Below, one piece after another: positions 17,921 to 28,617 of a DNA stretch of 64,000 nt. The position numbers and the translations under genes were made by a program. Below the pieces are notes generated by a model, which had not been told where the DNA came from, did no database searches, and saw only the letters and a program-made list of their open reading frames with translations. The stretch is from assembly GCF_964019385.1 (NCBI RefSeq), contig NC_088645.1, positions 13,487,638-13,551,637 on the forward strand. The letters are read 5' to 3'. Every line of letters begins with the position of its first letter. Position 1 is the first letter of the stretch. Source of the stretch: Sycon ciliatum (lineage: Eukaryota; Porifera; Calcarea; Leucosolenida; Sycettidae).

Positions 17921-18067
17921 ACTCCAAGTGTATAAATCCTATTGTAGTTTCATCACTCTCTTTAGTCACGAATCCCATTGATAATTGTGACACGAAAACG
18001 TTCTGGAATACATGATTCGTCCCCATGGTTTTGATATGAGTGCGCATTTAGTTATATTCATTGCATT
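17921..18067 (+). repeat. PLE-B 3' UTR end (partner of inverted copy at 11504)
   Basis: The terminal 147 bp of PLE-B, present in inverted form at 11504-11647. It includes the degenerate hammerhead-like motif at 17974-18007. Confidence 0.85.
17974..18007 (+). ncRNA. Degenerate hammerhead-like motif of PLE-B
   Basis: TTGATAA replaces CTGATGA; then a GTG/CAC hairpin, GAA and the palindromic AACGTT followed by C. Helix I is reduced to about 3 pairs. The same layout occurs at 3560-3593, suggesting a shared ribozyme ancestor. Not expected to cleave. Confidence 0.3.
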
Positions 18068-18075
18068 CTTCTTCT

Positions 18076-18477
18076 TTTACTTGGGAATTCCCAACAGGCG
18101 TCAGCGCCTTTTTACAGGGAACCCTAGGTATTTTTTGATGGCTGAGCGAGATTAAGCTGGTGAACTAGACATGCGGCAAGCCGGTGGAAATTTATTCCAC
18201 CCTGTAGCGCCCACATAAGAAATTGCACTGAAGCCATATCGGGTGCTAGCGGGGGGGGGGGGGGGAGAACAAGAGCAGCAGAGACTTGGCCACGGGTGGT
18301 GGCTGCAGTGTGAGCACCATGGGCGCGCAAGGCAAAGCGGTCTCGCAGAAGAGGACTAGTAAGTCTATTCAGGCAGCGGTAAACAAATACATAGGTTTTT
18401 AAGTTGAGGCGTTTCTCAAGGGCGTAGAACTTAGTATGACTGCATAGAAGAGTGGTGGTGGTGGTTATACTATCCAA
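18076..18477 (-). pseudogene. 3' fragment of a LINE (C-terminal RT tail and hairpin 3' end)
   Basis: Minus-strand translation KRLNLKTYVFVYRCLNRLTS, SPLLRDRF, then SVQFLMWALQGGINFHRL has the spacing of the C-terminal region of CR1/Jockey-type LINE proteins. A short inverted repeat (TTGGGAATTCCCAA at 18079) marks the 3' end. A poly(G) run at 18251-18266 interrupts it. Relic only. Confidence 0.5.
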
Positions 18478-18584
18478 CGAAAATATTCTCTTTAACGCTA
18501 CATCGCTGGCAATAACAAGCTTGTCATTATAGGCATTAAGTTAATTGTTCCAACCAGGAACACACGCCTCTTGCCGAACTTGAC

Positions 18585-18960
18585 ACTTGACTGACTCACG
18601 ACTGCCATCCGGAGCGCACGAGGAGCACGTCGCATCTTCCTCTCGGCAAACCCGCAAGAAAGCACCACTCCCTGCTCAATTCACAATGTTGCGGGGAATT
18701 CACCCCTCATCAGTTGAGCTTGACTAGGCTGAGGAAGATTGTGCCTGAAAAGCACTACTTATATACTGCTCTCCTGGCCAAACCATCACCAGGGATACAA
18801 ACTATCAGAGACGCTTTGTTTCCAGTGCGACAAACACCTCGTGAAGCCCCAGGTGAGTCAGTCAAGTGTCAAGTTCGACAAGAAGCGTGTGTTCATAGTT
18901 GGAACAATTAACTTAATGACTATTACCGCCGAAGTCGCAACTTCTAAGTTCGTATTGTCA
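18585..18960. repeat. Second copy of the hammerhead-bearing repeat family F
   Basis: Closely similar to 3770-4180 in the same orientation, including AAGAAAGCACCACTCCCTGC and the CCAGGGAT region. Ends share TTGACACTTGACTGACTCAC at the left and its complement GTCAAGTGTCAA near 18861, so this copy is bounded by a short inverted repeat. Confidence 0.75.
18674..18719 (-). ncRNA. Mutated hammerhead (family F, second copy)
   Basis: Equivalent to 3864-3909 but GAAA has become GCAA (the essential A13) and helix III has lost pairing. Helices I and II and CTGATGA are intact. Predicted inactive. Confidence 0.65.
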
Positions 18961-19470
18961 TGTAGGGTTTGTGATAAGCAATGAATATAATTGTGCAGTG
19001 CTGCCAAACTCAAACTTAATGTGGACTGAATGATCGATAATTAGAAAAGTCGTTTGCCAAAAATGCTGATCTTTTGCTTTGCACGGACAAATGCTCCGAC
19101 CTTCCTATTGACATTTGAACATACTGCATCCACTTGGGTTGAGAAAGACAGATGTTCGTGTACGATGAATGCGTCCACTGGAAAGCGAATGTTTTTATGG
19201 TACCGTTTGGATCGCCCGGAGCAGCATTCGTTGGTCAGCTAGCAAGGCTCGAAGCTGGCTTTGCCACTGGTTCCTCACTATGAAGGTAAATGCATCCAGG
19301 CATATCTCAGACCGCAAAGCACTAAAGAACGCAACGCTACAGGCTTGGATAACACCATGGTCAGCCGACTGGTTTTCTCCAGGCTCATTCAAGCGGCCTC
19401 CCGTATGGTGTAGTCACGCGGAGTGGGTCGGGTCCTGAGGATGGAGGACTGCGTGTCGGAGGACAAGACT

Positions 19471-19512
19471 CTCTCTCTCTCTCTCTATCTATCTCTCTCT
19501 CTCTTTCTTTCT

Positions 19513-19606
<94 letters not shown>

Positions 19607-19635
19607 ATATATCTATCTCTCTCTCTATCTCTCTT

Positions 19636-19694
<59 letters not shown>

Positions 19695-19752
19695 CTCTCT
19701 CTCTCTGTCTATGTCTATGTCTCTCTCTCTCCCTCTCTTTCTCTCTCTGCTA
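19471..19752. repeat. (TC)n microsatellite, about 280 bp
   Basis: Nearly uninterrupted CT/TC dinucleotides with a (TA)n interruption near 19591-19607. Open frames here are dinucleotide artefacts (Ser-Leu or Arg-Glu repeats). Confidence 0.95.
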
Positions 19753-20314
19753 TTGGCGCGCCTGGTTGTGATGAAGCCGAGACCCCAGGTCGGCAGAGCA
19801 TCCCAGACCACGCCACCACTCCCCTTATTCATGGCTCACACATGACGGGTTTACGTGGCTCTAGTAAAAAAAAAGAAAAAAAGACAGTCCTAGACGTAAT
19901 TCTAGAGAAGCACCCTGTTCCCCAATAGACCAATCCCGAAAAGATTGTCTGGGTTCGTGCAAGCCAGCAAGTGTGAACTGCATCGTTTTGTATTCAGTTT
20001 GTGTGCGTCAGCTCATGGCGGAGGAGAGAGAGACTTTTGCTCGCCGAGCTGAAGCTAGAGGATTTGATGGAGTCCTGCCAGCAGCTAGTCAAAGGACCTT
20101 CGGTACCTTAGGCAGACCCTGACGGAGTTTGGAGGCTAGATAGCTCTCGGTGAGGAGAGAAACATTCGCTTGGCGATCGACTCTCCGTAAAAAATGCAAG
20201 CTACATAGCGCCGACATACTGCAACAGCTACGATTTCAGCTGACTTCTCGATCTGCTGCTTCACAAAGTTCAACTATTTACAAGTCCTGACTGTTGTAGT
20301 CTGAAGCTAGAGTC
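19753..20314. other. No gene seen
   Basis: No coding, tRNA or terminal-repeat signal recognised. Confidence 0.4.
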
Positions 20315-20767
20315 TCATCGCCCACCTACAGGTAGCTTTTGGAGCTGATGGATTTCCCGACTTGGACTCCTTCCGCAAACTCTCGCAACATTACTACAGT
20401 GTACTGTGTATGCTGTGTTTCCGCACGCTCGTTTCGACATGTCACCTATACTGTACATGTACCGGGTCGCGGAGGAGCTTGACGACCTCCGCTGACTCCA
20501 GGTTTCCGAAATACTGCCGTCGTCTTCGGTGATGTCGCTGGTGACATTCTCCCCTTGCAGGACGTGCACATAGTTGTCGTCCCAGGGGTAAAGACTATGT
20601 TGTCTTTCGAAATAGTTCTTCATCACGCTCGCGCGAATGATGTTTCTCATCATGAACTCGTTCCGACGGTGTGACACGGCGATGGTCTTTGGCGGGACAC
20701 TGGCTTGGCGAAAACGATATCTTCTTGTGCAATATAACATTGATCGGCTGCAGATAAGTACAGTCAC
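20315..20767 (-). CDS. Hypothetical open frame
   Basis: A 150-codon minus-strand frame with non-repetitive composition (for example PKTIAVSHRRNEFMMRNIIR and ITEDDGSISETWSQRRSSS). No family recognised. It could be a host exon, a transposase fragment, or chance. No splice pattern decides between these. Confidence 0.2.
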   Translation of the reverse strand: MTVLICSRSMLYCTRRYRFRQASVPPKTIAVSHRRNEFMMRNIIRASVMKNYFERQHSLYPWDDNYVHVLQGENVTSDITEDDGSISETWSQRRSSSSSATRYMYSIGDMSKRACGNTAYTVHCSNVARVCGRSPSREIHQLQKLPVGGR

Positions 20768-21141
20768 TTCGTCGTTGATCCTATAGGAGGGCAGCTGCCA
20801 GGAAAGAGGCAGGACTCATCGAAGACGAAGCGCTCGCAACAAACAATAGCACTCGAAATATCTCGTAAGATTTAGGGCCTATCGCTTTGAGCCACAGCGC
20901 TCACAGCCTTGCCTACTTCATCAAAGTGAGCTCTACATGTTCGTTGACCTCTTCACACTACACAGAAGAGCGAAACAAGGATTATGTCTTAGCATTTCCA
21001 CTCCAACAGCAGACCATTACCAGTGCGAGAGAGAAAACTACAAAGGGCTTGCTTTCTGTCGCATCGTCTCTCTTGCATGCAACTAACGAGAAAACCGTGT
21101 ACTTACCCTCGCAGTCACACGCGAACTAGCAAACACGTCCT

Positions 21142-21663
21142 GTGCCGCATGCTGATCAGGTAGTGCCATGTATGTGTTGTACAGTGTACTCTCACTTGAC
21201 ATGCCCCCTTTCGAACCCAGACAATCTTTTCGGGATTGGTCTATTGGCTGCGACAGAAATTCTGCTGCCCGACGAGGCAGTTCCAGCGAATCCCATTTTA
21301 TTCGATCGAATAACGTCACAACTCATAAAAACCACCAGCAGGGCAATCGAAGCCAGGTTGGACATCTGTGCAAGAGGTTACTGGTCTCGACAGCAGGATG
21401 CATTTTTTGATGTTAGGGTGATTCACCCATCAACATCCGTGTTATCGAGGGGGCAATGTCTTGCACAAATGTCTAGGAATGAAAGCCAGAAGATGAGAGC
21501 ATATCTGCAGCGTGTAGTGAATGTTGAGAGAGTTGCATTCACACCTTTGGTCTTCAGTACCAATGGCCTGTGTGGACGCGAATGTCTGCGGGCTAAGAAT
21601 TTGGTCGGCTCGATTGTTATGCATCATTCTGGCTTGCAGTATACATTGGTCATGAATCATTAA
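21142..21663 (+). pseudogene. LINE C-terminal restriction-like endonuclease fragment
   Basis: EARLDICARGYWSRQQDAFF, DVRVIHPSTSV, RVVNVERVAFTPLVFSTNG and a C-terminal hydrophobic stretch fit the end of a LINE family whose RT begins RPIxxGEV (seen at 25315-25969). The spaced D residues (LD and FFDVRV) look like a PD-(D/E)xK endonuclease. No RT lies upstream, so this is a 5'-truncated copy. Its 3' UTR probably ends at the AATAAA near 21985. Confidence 0.55.
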
Positions 21664-22155
21664 TTTTAAGATGCAAGATCTCTTTCATTTTGGTCAGGTG
21701 GTTCGTCACCTGTTTCCGCGGTTTCCGAGCCTCATATTTGCGTAGGCGATCCGAAGTTTTGTCACTTCTGGATGAGTGCCGTCTACGGTCTTTGTAGACG
21801 CACCTTCCGGTTAATATCGACCTACTTTACAAGTAGGGATGGTCTGGAAATTTAGGCGGCTTTCCAAGTTGCGCTATTGCAAATAATGATCTGCTTTGAT
21901 AGTAGTGACTGCTAATAATTGCCTGGGTTTGACTTTGGATTTTTCTTCAATCATCTTTCCGATCACATTATCATGGATTTTCAATAAAGTAACAATTACT
22001 TCTTTGAGTACACCGGCAGATCAATGGGTGGCTCTGCTGGTCCCTCCGGTGTAGACGCTGAGGGGTGGACCCGCATGCTGGCAGGTTATGGGTCGGCGTC
22101 TTACAATTTGTCCTCCGCGCTTGCTGCCTCAGCGCGCGTCCTTCCCACTACTGAT
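21664..22155. other. LINE 3' UTR and spacer
   Basis: Follows the LINE tail. A polyadenylation-like AATAAAG occurs at 21984. A GC-rich stretch at 22000-22140 carries no recognised gene. Confidence 0.4.
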
Positions 22156-22548
22156 TATAGCAATAAAAACTGCTTTATGGCAGTTTTCTAAAAAAAGTTA
22201 TTGTGTTCTAGTCCATGGACCCCGTCTAAAAAGTAAGAAATTAACGAAATGTGATAGCCGAAAATTAAAATTTCACACAAAACCTCACAATAATCACGAC
22301 ACTTGTTTATTCCGACACTTGTACTTGTACAAGTACATGTACTGCGCCAACATGCTTGCATGTGAAAGAGCACCACGAGGGGAAAAGGTCGTCTCGCATC
22401 CTGTGTGTGATTATTGTGAGGTTTTGTGTGAAATTTTAATTTTCGGCTATCACATTTCGTTAATTTCTTACTTTTTAGACGGGGTCCATGGACTAGAACA
22501 CAATAACTTTTTTTAGAAAACTGCCATAAAGCAGTTTTTATTGCTATA
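22156..22548. mobile_element. Long-TIR MITE (foldback), copy 1
   Basis: Arms 22156-22302 and 22403-22548 are reverse complements over about 145 bp (ends TATAGCAATAAAAACTGC). The second copy is at 55588-55993. Non-coding. Confidence 0.85.
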
Positions 22549-22604
22549 ATTTCTTTTGTTTTTTAGGCTAAAGGATATTACCGGTATTATTATTATTTTA
22601 TTTA

Positions 22605-22870
22605 TTTTACTAGGGTGTTTCCCACAGACCTATGGTCTTCTTACGGGAGCCCCTAGAATATAAGCATGAACGAACAAATGGGCGATAATCTGTACAAGAG
22701 CGAACAGTGGAAGGCAGAATATTCCACAGATCAGAACCTATAATTGTGTCACCAAAGGAATGCCCTAAATGATGGCCTACATGTAGCGCCTCTAAATGTT
22801 ATTATTATTATTTTATTTTACTAGGGTGTTTCCCACAGACCTATGGTCTTCTTACGGGAGCCCCTATGTA
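22605..22870. repeat. Two direct copies of a retroposon tail motif
   Basis: ACTAGGGTGTTTCCCACAGA followed by CCTATGGTCTTCTTACGG and AGCCCC occurs at 22610-22653 and again at 22820-22865, each preceded by an ATT-rich run. Probably the hairpin 3' ends of LINE or SINE insertions. Confidence 0.55.
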
Positions 22871-24988
22871 CATGTACGTGCATCATATCAATTTCAATAC
22901 CGTATTATACGCATTGATGTGCAAGCCTTTTCTTGCAGAAAATGGAACTAGTCTTGTATACATGTATTCATGTTCTTCTGCAGGGGAATCATATGAGTAG
23001 TGGCGGTGATACTTTTTTTTATACGCAGGTCATTCTGTGGATGTTGTAGAATTTCATGACTCTGTCATAAAATTGTCTTGTCTTTCAGAAAATTCAGATG
23101 TCCACACCCTAAATCACATTTACATAAGAATTGTAACCAGGTGCGTGCCGCAGATGTTTTTGTTGATTCTGTGTTTATAATTGTAGTCATGGGTTGTCGT
23201 GATAAGGTCATCCGGCATCATATTGTAGTGAAATCGTCATCCTGTTGATGTCGATAATAATTTTGGAAGCAGTTCAATGACTTCAAAGTGTTACAAGTCC
23301 ACGATTGTCTAAAACAACACAGCAAAGTAGGAACAATAAACATGTATTAAAATGTAAACAAAATACATTGCTGAGTGCGACACCTCGTTCCAACAACTAC
23401 ACTGATCCTGAGGATACAAGGGGCAAGGATATAACGGTTGGAGGTACTGAGAGATAATCAAGGCACTCCATAATAATAACATGTTACACGTCTTTGGGGG
23501 AGTATGAATGATATCCAGTCAAACCTCTTTAGGACGAACATCAAGGGACCGATGGCATTTGCTCTGTGAGTTTGTCTTAACCCTATTTTATAACGAGTGA
23601 ATACAATTATTTCTCCAATACTGCAATAGAGACACGAATAGATTTCTTCTACAGCGAAAGATTCTAAGCCAGACCAAACCATTGACTCGTCTTTTATGAA
23701 ACAAATGAGTTACTGAACCTTTCTTTAGCAACATGACGGCAACTGAAACAACAACAGAGAAAATACGATACATGTACAGCACATTCTTGCAGGTACAACA
23801 AACAGGTTGCAGATCGTAATTCTTGCTCTACCGGCACGCAACTTTATTTGGGGCAGTGAAATCTCGGCGCTACTCACAAATCAAACAGCCCAGACTCGAG
23901 TAAACAAATCCAATCGTACGAGATTTTCACGAGACTGCACCCATTGGCTTGTTTCGTATGAAGCAAACAAGTCACTGAATGCATGAACCTCTCCATAATC
24001 GAGATTTTCCCTGATATGCGAATTTATTTTGCATACTAGTACTCGGCCAATGCGTCCTTGAACCTTCCCCTCCAGATTGGGAACTGCTAACGATGCTATG
24101 CCACTGCAAAATTCAGATTCTACCCCATGATCGGAGCACGGAATGCCGGAAGCAATCATGACCAGTGCCTTACTTGTAACGTACCAATGTACAATGAACA
24201 TGAGTATTTCGACAACACATCGAAGCCTTACCGTCAAGAAGGTGAACTCGCGTTCTTCGCACACTGTAGACAAGGGCAACGAGATACGAATGGATCTGTT
24301 AAATCCGAATAAAATCAGCACACGTTTCCGTAAATGAAAGGGTGAGCATCAGCAAATGAATCGAAGGAAACTGGCCAACTCAGAGATCACCTGTCATTGG
24401 GTATTCCGTAAAAGGAGGCCTCGACAGCAGAAAAGCTAAATTTAGAAAAGAGATCCTGTCAGCTTTTCCATATTTATTGTATTCCACCTAAAATCAGCAC
24501 ACTTTTCGTAAATGAAAGAGTCAACACAAGCAAATGAATCAAAGGGAACTGGTCAACTCACCTGTCATTGAGTAATATTCCGTGAAAAGAGGTCTCAGCA
24601 GAGCTGAAGCGAAATAAGCCAGGACACGAAATATCCGAAACAGCTCATGCAAGAAGCAGTTCCAAAGAAGGAAGTTCCTCGCGCATGCACATCCGAAAAC
24701 GGACTGCACTGCATGCAACACAATGTCTGCCGTGCACGTGCACAGCACGCGGCTACCACCCGTTGGTAGATCTAATACCCAGCACCTTACGTAGAAACTT
24801 ACGTAGCCTAAGTGAAGTACCGAGCACCTTACGTAGAAACTTACGTAGCATAGCGGTGTCGTTTTTTCTGCCATGTGAACACAATAATAGAAAAGCTGAC
24901 AGGATCGCTTTTATAAATATAGACCCATCGTGCACCAAGGCTCTGACAGCTGCTCGCCTAGTCCCTTTTGACAAACCCCCGGAGTGAG

Positions 24989-25314
24989 ACCAAGAGTACA
25001 TAACCCCCCAGAGTGTGCAACTCCCACATACCCTGTTGTCCCGACAGAATTTCAAGTTGACGTCATTATTTATGACGCAATGCTCCTTGCAGCAGTGATT
25101 TACAACAATGTGTACGGGTGTCAACGCATCACACGTTTTTCTTTGCAATAATTTGTACAGGATCGATCGGCTTCGGTCCACCACAGGTTCCGGATTCGTC
25201 TGATAATCCGTGTACAGTGCGCATTGCATCATCAAAATGACGTCAACTTGAAATTCTGTCGGGACAGCACCCATAGTGGAGTTGCACACTCTGGGGGGTT
25301 ATGTACTCTTGGTG
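24989..25314. mobile_element. MITE with about 95-bp terminal inverted repeats
   Basis: The left arm from ACCAAGAGTACATAACCCCC and the right arm ending in GGGGGGTTATGTACTCTTGGT are reverse complements, extending inward past TTTCAAGTTGACGTCA. The terminal motif CAAGAGTACATAA recurs in several other palindromes of this window. Confidence 0.8.
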
Positions 25315-25969
25315 AGACCTATAGCTGCTGGGGAGGTTTCCAGGCGCATTATGTGTCGGGCGGTCATGAAAATTATCAAGAGCGACGTTAGGGACACCAC
25401 TGAACCACGACAACTTTGCGTTGGCGTGCCCTCTGCTTGCGAGGCCTCAGTGCATGCCATGGATAGTCTGTTCAATCTTGACAGCACGGACGGCATATTA
25501 TTACTCGTTGATGCATCCAATGCATTTAACCCATTAAAAACAGAGAAGCAGCACTGCATAACGTCCCCATTTTTTGCCCTGCTCTAGGCCAAGTCTTTAA
25601 AAACACGTAAAAAGTCCATCCCGCCTGTTTGTCACAGGTGGCGGCGAGATTCTTTCACGCGAGGGAACATTCCATGGGAACCTTTTAGCAGAGGCAATCT
25701 ATGCGATAGCGATAATGCCTCACATTAATTATGTATCCACCCAATGTCGAAACACAACACAGATCTGGTATTCGGACGATGATTCGGGTGCTGATACTGT
25801 TAGAAATGTATTCGTTTATTGGTCCACACTTAGTGAAATCGGCCCAGAATATGGATGCTACCCCAATGCGTCAAAGACCGTCCTTCTTGTGAAGGAGGCA
25901 CGTGCGGATGAGGCCCGTTTTTGCTTACACTATGCGCGACAGGGTTGTCTGGCGCGCCAAGGCGCTTGA
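25315..25969 (+). pseudogene. LINE reverse transcriptase fragment
   Basis: Frame 1 (25315-25587): RPIAAGEVSRRIMCRAVMK, LCVGVPSACEASVHAM and ILLLVDASNAFNPL correspond to the first RT blocks of the same LINE family as 21142-21663. After a gap and frame change, 25715-25969 shows QIWYSDDDSGADTV (YSDD for the usual YADD), EIGPEYGCYPNASKTVLLVK. Broken and partial. It abuts the MITE at 24989-25314. Confidence 0.65.
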
Positions 25970-26541
25970 CTCTGGAATGCGTTGGCGAGCGAGGTGCAGT
26001 CTAGTTGCCCTTATGTAATACACCTCAAACAGCCTCATCTCCGCGGAAACACCCCCCTGATTTTTTTGTGGAGTAACATGGGATGATACAGAGCACACTC
26101 ATCCACAAAAAGGAGGCGGTTTATGAAGAAACAAACCACCCCCAAAGGGTTGGAGCCTCCTTAAATACGAGCCCAAAGCACTGGATTAAAAGTCCTTGAG
26201 GACACTTTTATACATATTGCGGATATTCATCGCGCGTAGTGTAAACAAAAAAAAACAACAGAAACAGAATAAAAAATATTGGTGGGTGGAAATGCCAACA
26301 AATGGACGATGTGATGGCACGGGTTGCTTGTGATTACGTCGAAGTATGAAATTTAGCCCTTGAAAACTGCTGCACATTTGAAACAGGGACAAACAACACT
26401 GTCGACTGGCGTGCTTGAGAATTACAGGAAGAATTGATACCCTAGCTCACACGGCTACAAACGGTGCATAGCAATACGGGGGAAGAGAAAGCACAGGAAA
26501 GGTTATAATTATGTCCATGTGCGTTTAATCAAAGCGGTGGC
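25970..26541. other. Downstream region of the CCP gene; no gene seen
   Basis: Lies 3' of the stop codon of the minus-strand CCP gene, so part is likely its 3' UTR. No minus-strand AATAAA is obvious near the stop. Confidence 0.35.
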
Positions 26542-26828
26542 TCAGCGAACGCAAACGACAACCTTGACAACGTGATCACCGGCTGGCACCCAATCCTGTT
26601 TATTAGGGCTAAAATTACCACCGCTGTATATATAACCTTGGTTTTCAAAAGTGAAAAAAGCGGTGCCAGTGGGGATGTGTTCCATTACTTCACCTAGACA
26701 TGTTACTTGTGCGGTCGCAAGCCTATCAGGCAACCGCATGCCGCGTTCCAAGCAGGTTTCATTGGCAACCTTGAAGGTGACACTTATGGGCATGACGGCC
26801 ACGCCGTTCAAAATGGCGCAAGTGGTAT
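26542..26828 (-). CDS. CCP gene terminal exon (CCP-like module and stop)
   Basis: After the acceptor GTTTGCTTAG the phase-1 frame encodes TTCAILNGVAVMPISVT, NETCLERGMRL, AQVTCLGEVM and ends VVKVVVCVR with a stop at 26542-26544. Four cysteines are spaced as in a CCP module, but the segment before the last one is longer and lacks the GW motif. Its phase and stop make it the likely last exon. Confidence 0.65.
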
Positions 26829-27111
26829 CTAAGCAAACATAAACATACACAAATACCCAATTACATGCATTCAGATACGCACATACGCACATACACACAT
26901 ACACACATACACACACACACGTAGAAACGCAAAGACACAAACAGACGCTGAAACGGACAAAGTGAACCAGAGAACAGTGGCTAATGTGCTGATGTGCTAC
27001 GCAAGATCGTGGCAGGACGTACGGCGATTGTGTGTTTCGTTTGTTTTGTACATGGACGTACATACGCTCTCGCTTTCTTTCTATATTAGGCAAGGTTCGC
27101 CCCTTGTAAAC

Positions 27112-27148
27112 TGTTCTGACGATGGGTGACTGGCCCGAAACGTCAATA
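27112..27148 (+). ncRNA. Minimal hammerhead-like motif at a PLE-type 3' end
   Basis: Core CTGACGA (27116-27122, position 7 is free), helix II GGG/CCC, GAAA (27137-27140), then CGTC, so helix III is the self-complementary ACGT and the triplet is GUC. Helix I TGTT/AATA is 4 weak pairs. Minimal palindromic helix III ribozymes are known to work as dimers. It may be a relic PLE terminus. Confidence 0.45.
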
Positions 27149-27534
27149 ATATTTCGACATCATTAATAAAAGAATTGAGCGGTTGTCAGTTGACAAACCC
27201 CCTTTTATTTAAAATAGTAAATGTAGAGCCGACGGATTTACGTACTATTATAAAAACCGAGGCGAAACAGACGATAATATTTATTGAAGTAAAATAGTCT
27301 GATGATCAGCAAGCAACAGGTTCCACAAAATCTTAAGAAGCACTTCCATAGACAAGACAGGACACTAACTTACAAGAAATCGCTGAGTCGCAGATCGCAT
27401 TCCACGCACAAACACAAGAACACACAGAACATGTTAGTTGCAGTTGTGAGTAATAAAAAACAGACCTAAATGCGTTCCAGTATGTATTGCATAATTTGTT
27501 TATTAAATGGACCAGTCGGGGAAGTGAACTGGCC

Positions 27535-27632
27535 GAAAATTTGAAACAAATTCCAGACCCACTAGGACACGAACCCGGGACATTGCTTGTCCTGAGCAAT
27601 GCTCTACAATCCGATCTATGGGGACATGCTGA
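27535..27632 (-). repeat. tRNA-like SINE remnant
   Basis: The minus strand shows a B-box-like GGGTTCGTGTCC preceded by a D-arm-like GTAGAGCATTGCTC and an anticodon-arm-like hairpin (AGGACAAGC). It lacks a regular acceptor stem, so a tRNA-derived SINE head or tRNA pseudogene is likelier than a working tRNA. Confidence 0.4.
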
Positions 27633-27887
27633 CTGAAGCCTGGACCTGACCGAACCTTGTTTATGAAACTGGAAGCCTGCCCACTTTTACATAAATCTGA
27701 ATTTATGCATGATCAATTTTGTGACGAGAGAGCTTGGAAGCTCAGGGCCCTGCGCTATGCTTTGTTGCCTAGCACATCGTGCATGTTGTTAGAACTGATG
27801 AAAATGCTTTTTCCTTTGATTAGCTACATCATTGTATTGCAAAAACGTTTCAATGAGATACTGAAGTAACGTCTTCTGCATAGCTAT

Positions 27888-27992
27888 GGGACCGGCGCTG
27901 ACTCTGCCGATCAAGGGCGTTCTGGAGTCGACGGGATGTCTGTCCTGACGTTTCCTGGGACCGGCGCTGACTCTGCCGATCACGGGCGTTCT
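27888..27992 (+). repeat. Direct repeat, two 33-bp units
   Basis: GGGACCGGCGCTGACTCTGC followed by CGATCA and GGGCGTTCT occurs at 27889-27922 and 27957-27990 with one difference. Confidence 0.8.
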
Positions 27993-28002
27993 TCTTCTTC
28001 TA

Positions 28003-28356
28003 TTAGAGGTTAAGTTACACGTTGTTTGCCCTTTTTCAAAACGTGGTGCAAATCTCACGTTACGTGTAACTTTTAGAGGTTAAGTTACACGTGCGACGTG
28101 ACGTGAAATTTTGCCTGGCAGGATTCGGGTTTAGTTCGCACAAATATCAAATCTTCCAACAAACTCGATAAAATTCCGGAAACTCACACAAATTCGGTCG
28201 GAATAACCAAGCGAAACTTCCAAAAACTCACGTCATGAACTTACGTGCGGTACAGTCAACTCACGTAAAACACGTCAAATTTTACGTGAGTTTTTTCACT
28301 TTTGACGTAAAAGTTCACGGACGTAAGACTTTTACGTGAAACTTAAAATCTCTATT
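28003..28356. mobile_element. Putative MITE with GTAACTT/AAGTTAC-type ends
   Basis: Starts AGAGGTTAAGTTACACGT and ends with the imperfect complement ACGTGAAACTTAAAATCTCT near 28356; an internal copy of the end occurs at 28074-28091. The interior is dense in ACGT motifs. Confidence 0.55.
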
Positions 28357-28617
28357 ATTATTATACTGACGGAAACTAACATCTATTCTGATTGCATTAA
28401 TTTTACTCGTCTCCCTACTTCGTATTTCTTTCCAGAAAATCTCCGCATACAGCAGGGAGTCGTTTACATAATATGACTCCCTGCTATACATCTACATGAC
28501 TGTATATGTGTATGTACATGACTGTATATACGTTATACGTTATACGTTATAATTATTATGCTATCGGCCTACATGCGATTCCCGGGCTGGTCGACAAGTG
28601 GCCCAGCCAGCCTGCTA

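Larger units (their letters stand above)
11504..18067 (+). mobile_element. Penelope-like element B, 5'-truncated, with inverted 3'-UTR fragment at its 5' end; split by later insertions
   Basis: The first 144 bp (11504-11647) are the reverse complement of 17921-18067 at roughly 90% identity. The GIY-YIG coding region starts at 11648, is interrupted between about 11930 and 17299 by two nested MITEs and a LINE, resumes at about 17300, and ends at 17764 with its 3' UTR running to about 18067. PLEs are known for variable 5' ends with partial inverted terminal copies, which this fits. Confidence 0.75.
22156..24912 (+). repeat. Arm 1 of a 2.4-2.8 kb inverted duplication
   Basis: Matches 53588-55995 in reverse orientation with many substitutions and indels, including the terminal MITE, the region near 23000-23200, the TGAAAGGTGAACATAAGCAAA-like middle, and the paired CTTACGTAGAAACTTACGTA motifs at 24786-24847. 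Arm 1 is longer because it has extra inserted sequence near 22600-22870. It looks like two copies of one non-coding dispersed repeat. No gene supported inside. Confidence 0.75.

Noticed and set aside
19423-19845. Ser-Leu and Arg-Glu repeat proteins in (TC)n and (GA)n tracts
   Set aside because: Pure dinucleotide artefacts on both strands (also at 30774-31355).
27367-27380. Tiny 9-bp microexon of the CCP gene next to a GTAAGT donor
   Set aside because: Acceptor and donor can be drawn, but 9 bp with no supporting pattern is too weak.
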